From Ceratodon purpureus (Eukaryota; Streptophyta; Bryopsida; Pseudoditrichales; Ditrichaceae): a stretch of DNA of 64,000 nt. The notes beneath the pieces are model-generated. The model did no database searches and had not been told where the DNA came from. It saw only the letters and a list, made by a program, of their open reading frames with translations. Shown one piece after another: positions 23,111-34,944 of this stretch. Numbering within the stretch: position 1 is the first letter of the stretch; each line of letters starts with the position of its first letter. The DNA is taken from the NCBI GenBank assembly GCA_014871385.1, contig CM026426.1:66921692-66985691 (forward strand). The letters run 5' to 3'. The position numbers and the translations under genes were made by a program.

Positions 23111-24310
23111 GAGTAACTACGAGTAAGCCATGTGTAAGGGAGGTGGGTGGGTTTCACTAATTTACACCTTATTCAGCATATCATGCCATAATAAAGTGAC
23201 TATGTAATTGCTTGCAAAGTTTTACAAGTAATGTGCAAATTTATTTTGCAAGCCTACAGAACTGAAGAGTGCAACTTTTGTCTGAATCATTGTAATAAAA
23301 ACCTTATTTAGAAAATAAATTCTAAATTAAATACGGGTATAAGATCTTCCCAATATTTAAAAAAAAAAAAATAAAAAAAAAAAAAAAAACAACAAACAAA
23401 TAAAAAATCAGAATATGTGTCATCATGCGGTTGGCTAATAAATAGTATGTTCCCTCAAATAGTAATATTGATGGATAATAGAAGAAGAATAAAAAATGTA
23501 TTGGATGACATCACATTCTCCGATGTTAAAATAAATAAATAATTAAAAGAATTCTTAAGTTATAACACGTATCAAAATAAGATTGGCTAGTAAAATGAAG
23601 TACAATGCAATTCTCTTTTACAACTTTCCTAGATTTTAAATATTCTCGAAAAGGGATTTATATAAGATTCGTTCTCCTTTCTTCCTAGATTCTGGAACCT
23701 ATGTTTTTAAGTTTTAATTAAAAATATAGTTTTCTCTTTCACACACGAGTTTAGGTTCTGAAAATAAAAAAATGTTTCAAAAAGGTCCCCACAACTGGAC
23801 TTCTGACTCAACTCCGATTTAATTTTGCATTGTGTCATGCTGGAGCCGGTCCCTGCCCAGTCTGGGGCGAGGTATGTCACTCCACTTGATTTCTCTCGTC
23901 CCAGCTCTGAACTGGGACTCGGTTGCCAACTGATGAGGGTGTAACAATAAATAAATCCTTTTATTACCGCGCCTGGGTGACCCTACTAACGATATGGGAT
24001 AACTACGTATAATCCTTAGTAAACTTTGCCCTCGCCAATGTATCATGGGTATCGAACAGGTATCGACGGGTACATCCTGGTTAGCGTAGTAGTATCAACT
24101 ATGTTGGTGCCATGGTATCGAGAAGGAGGGAAGCCTGGTTAATAACCACCTGATGCACAGGTGATGTTGGATCGATGCCCAAGTATCACTAGTTTGATGC
24201 CCCGTTAATACTACCATGATGTACTCTCTCTCCTCTGTGTATTATTTCATATCTTAGCCATACCAATTCTTACATTTCTATTTTTAATTCTTCTGGTTTT
24301 TTTACTTTAC
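23111..24310. other. intergenic stretch with A-rich tract
   Basis: Contains an interrupted poly-A tract at about 23358-23390. A less AT-rich block at 23.82-24.23 kb has several GTATCGA-type words but no identifiable gene; it may be a relic of an element I cannot name. Confidence 0.4.
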
Positions 24311-24800
24311 CTTAAAAGTATGATGTCACCCTTGAGCCAATATATTCTTCCACCTACATTACTATTTCAAGAAAGATTCCATTTGTTAGGCTATCTAATT
24401 AGGACACGTGTTATTAATTTTTACTTTTTTATTTTACCTTAAAAATATGATGTCACTGTTGAGCCAGTATATTCTTCCACCTACATTACTATTTCAAGAA
24501 AGATTCCATTTGTTGGTCAATCTAATTAGGACACGTGTTATTTTATTTTTTATTTATTTTTTAATCTTAAAAATATGATGACATCGTTGAGCCAGTATAT
24601 TCTTCCACCTATATTACTATTGGAGGAAAGATTCCATTTGTTGGCCAATCTAATAAGGACACGTGTTATTTTTTTTATTTTTTTTTATTTTACCTTAAAA
24701 ATATGATGTCTCCGTTGAGCCATTCTATTCTTTATATACTATCCACCTATATTAGTATGCGTGGTTTTTTTTTCTTAATTTGTTTGGTAATTTAATAATG
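24311..24800 (+). repeat. about 128-bp tandem repeat, four units
   Basis: Units begin at the shared word CTTAAAA near 24311, 24438, 24566 and 24694. Each contains TATGATG, TTGAGCCA and, in the first three, ATATTCTTCCACCTA and ATTCCATTTGTT, ending near a palindromic ACACGTGT. The fourth unit is truncated and diverged. Confidence 0.85.
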
Positions 24801-25752
24801 ACATGTATTAAAAGTATTACTTTATGTATTATACTTTTATAAACCCCTGAAATTTTGACATTACTTCATATACAATACTTGAGAATATGAAAGAAGCATT
24901 TCCTTAACAATCTTTGATGAAATTGATGGTGTGAAATGAATAAAGTTAGAGTGAGTTATTTGGTTTCAGTTTCCCGCCTAGATACTCTACAATCAAGGCT
25001 TGCCAGCTGTTTTCCCGCTACAGCTGCACGAATCCAACCATGCCACGTATTTTCCTGGCAAATTTTCTCGAGAAGTCCCCTACCTACATGGCGTTTAGGG
25101 TTTCAGTTCAGTCGTTGGTCTTCCTTCTCGCCCATCACTCTTTCTTTTTGGATAGATCTCTTTTTGCGAGGTTTTCCACCGTAGAGGGGTTTCATAGTCT
25201 TGTTCGTTTCGTTGTGCATGTTTGTTAGGGGCCTGTGGATATGGTTGAGGATTATGGAAACCGCTAGATAAGTGAAGTACATTGGGGCGGATTTCTGAGC
25301 AAGATTTAGTGTGCACCTAGAAGCAAATTCTCCTTGTGTTTACTCTGCGGCAGATTCTGTGGAGAATGGGTCTTCCAGAACCCTACGAGTCTGTGGAGAT
25401 GTATCGCTATAGGAATAACCCGGTTTATTTCTTCGTAGGAGTGTTTGAATTGTGGGATCCTCATTAGAATCTGAGACAGCACAAGATCCTCCAAGGAACT
25501 ACTTGTTTTGGGTTTTAAAAACGAATTTAAATGGATGTGACACCTTGGGTGTCGGCAGTCATTACTGATAGTTGACATTGTAGATGTCGGCGGCCATTAA
25601 TCTCTCCTCGTCATTCTTTGTACAAGGGTTATTGAGTCATCCTGAATTCTATAGTACTCGTCTCCCTCCGAGCAAGCTCTTGGATTCTAAGGGCTCTTGT
25701 TATTCTTTAGAGTTTCCAGAGTTGCTACTTAGAATGAGCTTCTATCCTAGAC

Positions 25753-28577
25753 TTGTTGCGATGCTTGAGAAGCTTGTTTAGTTTAGGTGGGAGACAGTTT
25801 GTGCATTCAAGGAGTGGGCGGGGGTGTTGGAGTTCCTGTGGGCCACGGTTGTACCGTGGGAGTGGGTTTGAGTGTAGTGGTTTTAGTAGGAAGGAGTTGT
25901 TTTGTCTTAGAAGGTTCATTGCAAGAAAACGAGTTCTTGGAGCACAACCAGGAGGGGGGTACAAGGACATAAGGTACCTGTTGCAAGCTTTAACGAATCA
26001 GGTTCTTAATCACGTCCATCTTTTCCTGAATTCCAATTCAATATTACCGTGACAGCTCTCTTCAAGGTTGCAATCAGTTTGCAGTCTTGGTTGAATTATG
26101 CTTTGAGTTATGTTTACATACATTAAATCCGTGAAAATCCGTGTTCTTGCAAGCCGCTAGTAGTATCCTGCTTTCCAATGCTTTGTGTTACTTGATTACT
26201 CGTGTTTATGATTTTGTCTTTTAGAACAAAGAATGTCTAATCCTTAGGGGCGTACGAGGAGCTCAGGTACCTGCTGCCACCTTCAACGAATCAGGTAGTA
26301 AATCACGTCCATCTTCACCTGACTTCCAAATCTACATTACTCGTGACTGCTCTCTTGGTTGTAATCTGTTTGCTGACATTGGTCGAATGCTGTCTTTCCC
26401 TACATTGAATCAAAATTTTTTTTACTTGATCACTCGTGTCTATGTTTCTATCTTTTAAAACAAACATTGTCTATGCCTTATGACTGTCCCTTTGAAATTA
26501 TGAATGTAGGAACTATCATTCCTTTTCTACAGTGAGTGTTGGCTTTCAATTGTAATTCGAATTTACTGAAGACTGGTCCTTTGATGTGTTTTGATAATAG
26601 TTATAGTCCTCATTTACAGGAAGCTCGCTCTGAATGCAAGGACTTGCTCCGACAATACTTACTTGGAGGTACAATGCGGGTTATCCAGCACCACCTTAGA
26701 GAAGGAAGTTTATAACTACAACATTTGATCTCCTATGGGTGAGGTAAGTCCTTTTCCTTTCCAATTTCCTTGTTCATCAATGGTATCCTTTCCAGTTTTC
26801 ATGAAACTATTGGTTAGGTTCACCATCCTTGCACGTGTCTTCCTTGTCCATGTGTAGTTTACGTCAAAGGACTATGAAGTTGAATTCAGGAGATTATGCT
26901 CCTTTTTCAAGTAATTCGTGATGACTTAATTCCTTTTCTATTGCTTAGGGTTCAGGGTGAGAAACTGAATTTCAGGAACGACAAAGACCAACTCCTACTG
27001 TCGAAGACTTCAAGGATCATAGACGGTGAGTCCTGCACGGGCCTGTCCTCCTCCTGTTTTTAATTTTACTTACATGTTCCTTAATCCTTAATGTAAGGGA
27101 TGTTTTGTCACGAATCCATAGCCATGAAACTCTCTCATTGAAAAACAAAGTCTAGAGGTTGGTTCTGTAACCATTGTTTGATTGCCGTCCTCCATACACA
27201 AACATTTCCTTACATTGCTCCTTGCTAACATGCTCCTCAGTGAGGGTAGATCCAGGGATGAGCCCATCACCATTCAGCCTTGTCACATACTTGAACGAGC
27301 CCTTCTTCCCGTAGTAGAAAACCTTCAAGTTAAGGATTAAGGAACATGTAAGTTGTGATTGACGTTGGCAGTGGTCTCCCTGTTCAGACAGACTACAAAT
27401 TTCCTGTGGCTCCAGGCTCTAGACCTGTTCGGTGTACAATGGCCACCACATTACCCATGGTAAGACCCTAAGATATTGTTTCTTTTAAATCAAATTATTT
27501 TCAAGCATTTGTCAGTTTATTTCCTCCTTGTGTGCTCACATTTGTCTAAGGATTCCAATTTGTTTTTCTGCAGTGGTTACCGATATTGGAGACTGAACAG
27601 GGCACACGCAGAGGCAAGCGTGAGAGATCTCCATTTACTGAAGATTCTAACTGGGACAGACAGAATGAGATAAGAAAGAAAAGATATAGAACCAGGTCAC
27701 AAGTGAAGTATGAGAGCCCTCTACAGAAATTGGAACACGTGGCAGGATCTTCAACTGGGGCAGATGGGTCTTCTTTGATGTCTATGGATGCAGAACTTCT
27801 CCAAAATCTTTCTTCGTTAGAGCCCAAGACACAGTCCCCGTTGGAATCTTTGCCGATGACCGAGTCAGCATTGGATTCGCTGGCCAACACCGACTCAATC
27901 CCGCGATCAGCTCGAAGAAGTCTAGTGATGGCGTCGGATCAGGCTCCAAGCTGCCAGCCAAAGGAAGAAGATGCTAAAGACCTCGCCGGGTAAATCCAGA
28001 ACTTCAACTCATTTTCTGAATCTATTCATGCACACATTCACCACTATATGTTGACTTTGTGTTCTAAAGTATATTTTTTGTTTGATGTATTGAATTGCCG
28101 CACAGTAGGATCCTTTCCTCTAATGTAAGTGTTTTGTTTTTTTCCAGACCCTCTGATCCTTCAAGAATCCCAAGCAGTGGACCGAATACAGAGAAAGTAT
28201 TGGCGGCACTTCACCACTTTGGAGCGGTAATACCAAAAGCGGTTGAGAGTGTAATTTCTAACCTTGATTTGCAAAAGAAGGAGTTGCAGCAGGCGTATGT
28301 TGTTGCACAAGAGTTTACTTCATCTGCAAACAATGCTAGGGCTGAACTCTCTACACAGCTTGAGAAGGCAAGACTAGCAGCACGTGGAAATCCTAGTGAC
28401 GAAGTTCAAGGTGAAGTCCGATATCTTGAGTGTGGATTGAAGTATGCGGAAGGGAGAGTGGAGGTTGCAGTTACTAAAGAAAGAGAGGCCCTGCTAGCAT
28501 TTCAAGCTCACTGCACGAAATTGGAAGACATGCGGAAGGACCAGTGGGTACTAGAGGAGTATTTCATTTTCAAGTAA
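25753..28577 (+). CDS. multi-exon gene for a hypothetical nuclear-type coiled-coil protein
   Basis: The 3' half is well supported. An exon ending CCC ATG|GTAAGA (near 27461) joins in phase to 27574-27992 (WLPILETEQGTRRGKRERSPF...EEDAKDLAG), which joins in phase to 28148-28577 (PSDPSRIPSSG...EEYFIFK). The last exon is a strong coiled coil (VESVISNLDLQKKELQQ through KLEDMRKDQW). The middle exon has basic clusters suited to nuclear import. Upstream candidate exons lie at 25.75-26.0, 26.25-26.3, 26.63-26.75 and 26.95-27.03 kb, each with plausible AG/GT borders, but their order and phase are not proven and the start is unknown. No internal stop in the supported part, so it may be a working gene. 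I do not recognise the family. Confidence 0.5.
25955..26410 (+). repeat. duplicated exon-intron segment, offset about 293 bp
   Basis: AGGTACCTG at 25972 and 26265 begin two related stretches that share an exon-like GY...RYLL...TNQ|GT coding pattern and about 130 bp of downstream intron sequence (AATCACGTCCATCTT in both). Confidence 0.65.
27068..27353. repeat. 24-bp perfect inverted repeat flanking a 238-bp loop
   Basis: The 24 bases at 27068-27091 are the exact reverse complement of 27330-27353 (core ACATGTTCCTTAATCCTTAA). The loop reads openly on the minus strand, with FYYGKKGSFKYVTRLNGDG and an IPGSTLTEEHV segment, then a TAG. No obvious target duplication. It sits just before an exon of the plus-strand gene. 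Could be a small inverted-repeat element that has picked up a gene fragment. Confidence 0.7.
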
Positions 28578-28599
28578 ACCGAAGCCATTCCTACAAATT

Positions 28600-29480
28600 C
28601 AGGTCTATTCCTTCCATGGGCATCATGTTTAGGTATTGATGCCTTAATTGTCAATTATTTCTTTCATTATGATGATATGTGTTTAACATTCTGAAAATTG
28701 CTTTGCAATTCAGTCCTCGTGTGAAGGCCGAAGACTAAGCCAATCTGCAGAAATCGGGACATGGTGCGCAGTTGGTGCATGCGTCGTATTGTTTTGTTAG
28801 AGTTCTCTTCTAGATTCGATGTATAATGTATAACCGATGCTATCTTTTTCATTTCTGGTTCCTTGTTATCTATGATTAGTACAGTGTGAGGGCTGTGCAT
28901 ATTAGCTCACATGTAATGACCCTGAAGCTAGGAATTTAGTTACAGTATTCAATGAATATTATGAATTCACATACACTATCAATATTGTCATTCGTTTGTA
29001 AAGTTTATGCTTCCCAAAAATTTGTAAGAAGACCTTGGTTGATTGTGTCTTATCAAGTCCAGATGTAGGTTTGGTTGTAAGATCCTCAGTGGTTTTTTCA
29101 TTGTCGAGCTTATTTAATTTCTCCTACAAGAGTCTGCAATTTTGAATTTGTTCCAGTTAGTACTTGTAGACTGACGATGAACCGAGACTTCTACTGATCG
29201 AGCTACAAGCATAACTTCTGACATACTCTTGTAAATCACAACCTAGTATGTAAATGAATGGTATTCTTATCTGGTTGCACAATAGTCATTGTATTGATGG
29301 AGTGTGCGAGCATTATATTTTGAGTAGAAACGCGGTTGTCTTTCAGCATCTCTATGAACAGTATCCTATACACAAATAAGTTTGCAATTGACTTACGAAG
29401 ATCAAAATTATTCAACACCAAAGTTTCCAACTCCCCAGTCTAGTGTAGTAGCAAAGTCGTTATTGTTCAGAATATCCATT
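28600..29480. other. intergenic stretch
   Basis: AT-rich, likely including the 3' UTR of the coiled-coil gene. No other feature seen. Confidence 0.4.
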
Positions 29481-29484
29481 ATCA

Positions 29485-29889
29485 TTGCAATCCTTTATTC
29501 CATTTGTGAGATGCTTACGAGATTGGTTAGGAATCGAAACTTCTAAACTAAAAAAAAATAGTATTTATAATATTTGGCGATTGAGAATTCGGCCACAGTC
29601 CTATGGAGATATGACCAGCTTGGAAGCTATGATAAGTAAATGTGACAACCTTGCAGTCATACCACATTCCTTTGGGGAACTAAGCAATATAACGGACTTG
29701 ACCTTGAAAGCCGTTCTTATGAAAACAAATGATACAATTCTAGACTCCCGTTTGAATGCACGGAATGAGGAAAACATAGATCATATTAATTACATGTATC
29801 CTACACCAACAGCATCCAACACCACCAAGTTCAATATAATTATGCTTCAACAAAAACAAATAATCATCAAGAAGGGACCAGAGAAATAA
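29485..29889 (+). pseudogene. leucine-rich-repeat fragment, NBS-LRR type
   Basis: A 134-codon frame contains MTSLEAMISKCDNLAVIP followed by HSFGELSNITDLTLK, the spacing and residues of plant disease-resistance LRRs (L..L.+..C.NL..IP.SFG.LSNL..L.L). Only about one and a half repeats are recognisable (29608-29720); flanking parts are not LRR-like. No NB-ARC motifs nearby. Probably a relic. Confidence 0.4.
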
Positions 29890-29962
29890 TATAACAAACT
29901 TGATTGCTGAATGGGTACGTTACAGAACAAACTAAATCATATTCAATTCTTATTTCCAAATC

Positions 29963-31201
29963 CTACACTCTATCCTTCCCTCCTCTCATTCTTCCAGAAT
30001 GTTTTCCACCTGAGGATGATGGAGGAGAGATGTCTGCAAGCAATTTCATTACCTCCTTGTGTTGACCACCTTGCCCTTTCATCCTTGTGGATCTTTGAGC
30101 TGTGGTACTTGTTACAGGGTTCTTCCTTTTCCCACGAGAAGGTTGGACTTCTTTTGACCCTTCTTGCTCAACCTGGTCTCCTTCTAATGGGGTCCCTATT
30201 GGATCAAGATTGAATTCACCTGTTCCACCTCTAACGTTTTCCTTACAGGACACTACAGCTCCCTGGTCAGTTTCAGTTGGCCCTAAATGCAGCCCAAGTT
30301 TATTGTTATGAACTTCCTCAGCAGACCCCTCCTCATCTGGACTGGTGTCAGTGGCATGTTTATCATTTGATTCTTTTTCTGGAATGTTGTTAGGAACGGG
30401 TTCTTGCTCAGTATCCTCTGGAGTAGAACTACTTGCCAATAACCGCTTCGGTTTATTCAAAACTGTGGTAGACACCGGCTGGTTAAATTCAGCCTGAGCT
30501 TCTGATGTGTCATCCGAATCTGATGATAGATCTGGTTCTTCTCCACCAAAAATTTACATACCATTTTCACTCCTCCTTGGACAAGGATTTGATCGACCAG
30601 TCTTCTCGTCAACTTCACGGTCAATAGCACAGTTGAATGCACTTCCAAGTGCTAACGGAGCTAATTGCGGTATAAGCTTTGAATCTCTGGCTCCATCAAC
30701 AATATCTTGACAGGTCGGACAAAGGAATATGTCACCTGCATATCCCTTACAAACACCAGAATGCCTACAAGGCTGCCAAAAGAATTGCACAAGTATCAGT
30801 AAATTATATTGGAGTGAAGATAATTTAATTAGTAAAAATGTTTGCAGAATTTATATAACATCTCAAGTAAAGCCGCAAGGTAAGTTACAGCACTTGCAAA
30901 GTGACACGGAGATTGCCTGGTTGCTTGCATACTAAACACTCCTCCATATCATCTGAGCCTTGTGAATCATCATTAACATGGGCCATGGCTTCTTGTGATG
31001 ATTGGCTGCAGTTGCTACGGTAAATGTCCTGCTCACTCTTCTGTTCACAATCGAATTGTAACCCGTCATTAGACCGTGATTTCTTAGTGCCCCTTCTGAT
31101 TATGTCTGCTTTCCCAGAGCTCACGGGTGTGCCTGTATGTATTCGATAGGTCTGACTAGGTCTACTTGCTGCAGAAGTATCACCCAAAGATATTCCATCA
31201 C
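29963..31201 (-). CDS. RING-finger protein, at least three exons
   Basis: Exons at 31201-30894, 30772-30562 and 30501-29963 join in one open frame with canonical borders. The RING is formed across the first intron: ECLVCKQPGNLRVTLQ joins PCRHSGVCKGYAG and FLCPTCQDIVDG, a C3HC4-like pattern in which one expected Cys is Tyr (CKGY). RINGs of this short PC.H type usually act in E3 ubiquitin ligases. The second intron is only 60 nt (GTATGT...CAG) and removes what would otherwise be a TAA at 30554. Upstream of the RING is a Ser/Asp-rich stretch; downstream is a long acidic, hydrophilic tail ending in basic and Gly/Ser-rich sequence. The exon at 31201 needs an upstream exon that I could not identify. 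Substrate unknown. Confidence 0.6.
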
Positions 31202-32228
31202 CTGAAATCACCAAATGAAATGCACAACAAGATCAGTGGACATAGAACATCGGGAAACAATTATGTATATAGGAAACTGAATTCTTGAACAAGGAATACA
31301 TTCCTTAAAAAATGAACCAATATCCTTGATTAGGACACACAGCTGGAACTTTCAGGACTAACAGTAGAGTCTTGAGTCACGAACTTACAGGACTAGGAGT
31401 AGAGTGGTAAGGGTGATACTTAAGGAACATAATCTAAAAGGAGTAGTAAGAGGACCAAGGACCTTATACACTTATTCCTAAATAAATATCCTAACATATC
31501 TGTTGTACCAGGAATGAATGAATCTACAAAAGGAAAGGTAAAAGTATACAGGAAAAAATCCTTGGCTATTCAATCTAACAGTAATATAGTACTCTAGAGA
31601 CAGTCCTGAAAGAAAGTCATAGAGCATATAGGAGCAGGAAGACAGTATTCGGTAAGGAAAGCCAAAATGCTATGCAGGAAGATAGTTCCTAAATCTAGAC
31701 TCTGATTCCTAGGACGCAAGGAAGTAATAAAATAAAAACAAAGGAAAGAAGTATGTCCACACAGCTGTGTCCAGAGTCTCCTTTTTAACAAAGGAAGAGG
31801 ATATACATCAGGAAAGACGTAATAAAATAAAGACAAACGAAAGGAGTGTATTCACATGGCTATGTCCAGAGTCTCCTATTTAACAAAGGAAGAGGAAACA
31901 AATCAGGACGTAGGATAACAGCTCAGAACTAAGAAAAACATAAACAAGCAGATTAGGAAATAGAAGTAGAACTCAGTATTATTTGCCATAGGAAACATGA
32001 ACATCGTAGGCTAATCTAGTGCAGTCTCCAAGGAGTCTCAGTAATCTATGGAAAAAATTATGAGCACCTTTCTAAGTAACTGAAAGGAGTCATAAAATTC
32101 TATAAAAAACTTAATCAATAATTTAATGTTAAAACAACCTACAAAAATGCAGAATCTGCCAGATCCGTGTTTTCCTTGTAGAATAGAATAGAAATCTTAC
32201 CAAACATTCCACCAAAGATAGGACTGCC
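31202..32228. other. intergenic stretch with a 95-bp direct repeat
   Basis: A segment at 31724-31810 recurs at 31819-31900 (GTAATAAAATAAA, then TGTCCAGAGTCTCC and TTTAACAAAGGAAGAGG). The rest is purine-rich noncoding DNA. Confidence 0.6.
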
Positions 32229-33750
32229 TTAGGTGACATCAGGAGTTGGCACAGAGGAGGGGGGTTGAAGAAAACCCCACGATAATCTCCATTCGGGGTC
32301 AAATTCCTTGTCACAGAACTTTTCAATACACAAATTTGACTTTGAGGAGTGACTAATTAGACAGAAGGGGTGATAGCAATGGCCGCACAGCAATATCGTT
32401 GCAATGAAAGTCTTCACCACAAACTAGGCAGTTTTCTACATACAGAATATTACTCTCTCTATGAAATTCCTTCGGCCTCTGTATTGGGGAGGGACTGAAT
32501 CTATGTACAGTACCATACTTCAACAACCCTAGGTAATTGACAACTAAATGTTGGAACTGCTCCATGCAAGCTTGACTACAAAATACAGAATTGTACCTCT
32601 TCGTGCATGCTTCCATGCTTTCAGCTAAACGAGCACACCGAGTCTCTATTTCTTCTAGTTTTAGAAGGGCGTGCTTACTGTTTCGTTCCTCTAAACGCAA
32701 CTGATCCTCTAATCTAGAAATCCTATCTGCAACGGAGTCATCTGAAGAGGAAGTCGGGTTACAGTGGGAAAGATTAGGAGAAGAGTGGCCAGGACTAGAG
32801 TAGATAGGATTACTAGAAGCTCCATCGTCTGGACAATTTGTCCACATATCAACGTACTCACTGGCACTTTCTAACGCAGCCTTGACCTTTAGAACTTCAG
32901 ATTGAGCAAACTCGGCAATGGATTTTCTATCACTGCACATTATCTTGGCTCTTCGAAGATCCAACTCTCTCTCCTCCTTCTTTAAGCTCAAAACCCTCAA
33001 CCGCTCCTTTGTTGCTATGAATCCTACCAGGGCACTAGCCAATAGACACTGGACTCTCTCAATGGTCTTGACATTACTTTCCTTGACGCTACTTAGACCA
33101 ATTTCATGCTTCACGACACCCTTACCATGCTTATTGGAGGAAAGGGAATCCATCCTAGGCCGCAAATTAGGTGTTGGTGGCAGCCGTGGACAGGTGCTAT
33201 CAATCGGTAGAGACGGTAGAGAGACACCTGGCGGTTCACTAAAGCCTGAACCTTGCTCCAGAGTGATCGTAGGAGAACTAGGAGGCTCAGATAAATCACC
33301 CTCCAAGGATACAGAGCGTAGGGCTTCTCTACTGCTCACGCCAGATTCGGGAAGTTGAAGTTTCCTGGTGTGAGGTGAACGAAGCTGCTCTGCCCTTGCT
33401 CTCCTGCTGTCCTCGAGGGCTCGCCGTTTGCTGTAAGCAGCTACTGCATAAGCGGCCCTGTTAACTTGTATTTCCTTGATCTCCGCCACAACTCCACGAG
33501 AAAATTCCAGAGAGATTGTGTCATTTAATACAGACTCACTTCTGAAAACATGGCGGTAGAGATCTTTTATTTGGCGCTGAACCTCAGGTGAAACGTTCCT
33601 AGTAATCTTCCAACCATTCTTATCGAACCTTGGCCCCAAAACATCCTCAATTTCTTGAAGGGAAACATCACTCTAAATGAGGGATTTCACTAGACGGCCT
33701 TTACCTCGCAATCCCTGCCTATTCACGAAAAAATGAAGGTTGTACACCAC
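32229..33750 (-). pseudogene. coiled-coil protein gene with C-terminal RING-like finger, decayed
   Basis: An exon begins after TCTTTGCAG at 33750 and reads VVYNLHFFVNRQGLRGKGR. A TAG at 33673 interrupts it, after which the same frame runs about 440 codons. Order: basic N-terminal region (KNGWKITRNVSPEVQ), Ser/Pro-rich linker, two coiled coils (LSLKKEERELDLRRA; ISRLEDQLRLEERNS), then ENCLVCGEDFHCND. A frameshift near 32388 moves the end of the finger, CGHCYHPFCLISH and EKFCDKEF.PEWRLSWGF, into another frame. The Cys/His pattern is RING-like and is shared with the gene at 48.9-50.8 kb. Two lesions make a working product unlikely. The upstream exon is not identified. Confidence 0.6.
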
Positions 33751-33810
33751 CTGCAAAGACAAAGTTCCGACGAGAAATTAGACAAGCAACATTGTTGTTC
33801 CCGCCGTCAA

Positions 33811-33830
33811 CCCTAGACCCTAAACCATAG
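33811..33830. promoter_or_regulatory. telobox-like cluster upstream of the minus-strand gene
   Basis: CCCTAGACCCTAAACC, a degenerate plant telobox, in the putative 5' region of the decayed coiled-coil gene. Confidence 0.3.
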
Positions 33831-34089
33831 CTATCTCCAAGCAAAACACTTCAAAAAAATACTTGCAGCCAAAGCATCGAAGACAGAGAAGCCACGGTGT
33901 GAGGTATGAAGTTATGGTGTCCTACCGCAGCCATTGAAATACAAGACAGCCGACAATCAAAACAAAGGGAAATCGAAACAGCGTGCAATCAACAGAATTG
34001 AAATGAGGAGAATATACGACAATATGATTACCTAAGACATACATATTTCGATTCCTAAAAGACGTTGCAAAAATTCTGAGAGCTAGTAC

Positions 34090-34210
34090 GCCGTAGGCGG
34101 AGAGACGATGGAGAACAACTTCTAATTTGGAGAGACGATGGGCAACTTTTGGAGAGACGGTTGCAACATCAGAACTTTTGGACAGACGATAGCCTAAAGC
34201 TCTCTAAGAG
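34090..34210 (+). repeat. imperfect 26-32 bp tandem repeat
   Basis: GGAGAGACGATGG-type words recur about four times (near 34099, 34131, 34158 and, as GGACAGACGATAG, 34185), mostly preceded by AACTTTT or AATTT. Confidence 0.65.
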
Positions 34211-34380
34211 AGTAGGGGAAAAATCCGAATACAAAGGGACAGGGGGCATGCGAAGGAATAATTACTCTTAAAGTAATTACTCGAGATAATTACTCTTAAA
34301 GTCGTCAAAATCTGGCCGTTGTCCAGGCTTCTGCTCCTGCCCTCTCTCGTCCCCGCCTCCGTCATTGCGTCTTCCTCCTA

Positions 34381-34391
34381 AAACCCTAGGG
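34381..34391. promoter_or_regulatory. telobox upstream of the SKP1-like sequence
   Basis: AAACCCTAGGG, within a pyrimidine-rich presumptive 5' UTR about 190 bp before the SKP1-like ATG. Confidence 0.45.
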
Positions 34392-34571
34392 TTCTATTTG
34401 TCAGTCGCAGATTTTCCACTCCCGCCTTCTCTCGCCCTCGCCTCTGTCATCGTGTTAACTTTGGTGAGTCGCTCTTGTGGTCTTGTGGTTGCGTGTTGAA
34501 GGAAGACTAGATTGTTTGGATCTAGTCTTTGAGTTCCAATCTGAATCTAGATTTTGACGGAATTTGTAATT

Positions 34572-34944
34572 ATGGCAGAGAAGCGCGTGAAGCTGAAGAG
34601 CTCCAATGACGAGATGTTCGAGGTGGACGAGGCGGTGGCGTTCGAGTCGCAAGCCGTGAAGAACATGATCGAGGACACGGGGATTGACGCGCCGATCCCA
34701 TTGCCGAACATGTCGAGCAAGATCTGGCGAAGGTGATCGAGTACCGCAAGTACCACATGGAGGGTGTAAAGACGAGCGAGGACAAGCCAGCGGCCCCGGA
34801 GGACGAGATCAAGGCACGGGATCGGATTTTGTGAAGGTAGAGCAGGCAACGCAGGTGGCTCTTCGCCTAGAGCTCGCCTTTGCGCAGCAGGAGATTCAGC
34901 GCATGACTTCCATGGTGACAGGTAACAAAACGTATGGATTGTGA
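34572..34944 (+). pseudogene. SKP1-like: SKP1-like gene fragment with two frameshifts
   Basis: The frame from ATG 34572 reads [20 protein letters not shown] and [16 protein letters not shown] then [10 protein letters not shown], a clear SKP1 N-terminus (BTB/POZ-like fold; adaptor between cullin and F-box proteins in SCF ubiquitin ligases). At about 34725 a base is missing and the next SKP1 block, [13 protein letters not shown], is in another frame. At about 34822 a second lost base shifts ARD to DFVKVEQAT. After that the sequence (VALRLELAFAQQEIQRM) no longer resembles SKP1 and ends at a stop at 34944. The Skp1 C-terminal F-box-binding helices are absent. It is a truncated pseudogene or a captured fragment joined to other sequence. 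Confidence 0.8.

Noticed and set aside
30554..30556. TAA interpreted as a nonsense mutation in the RING gene
   Set aside because: A 60-nt GTATGT...CAG intron removes it in phase.
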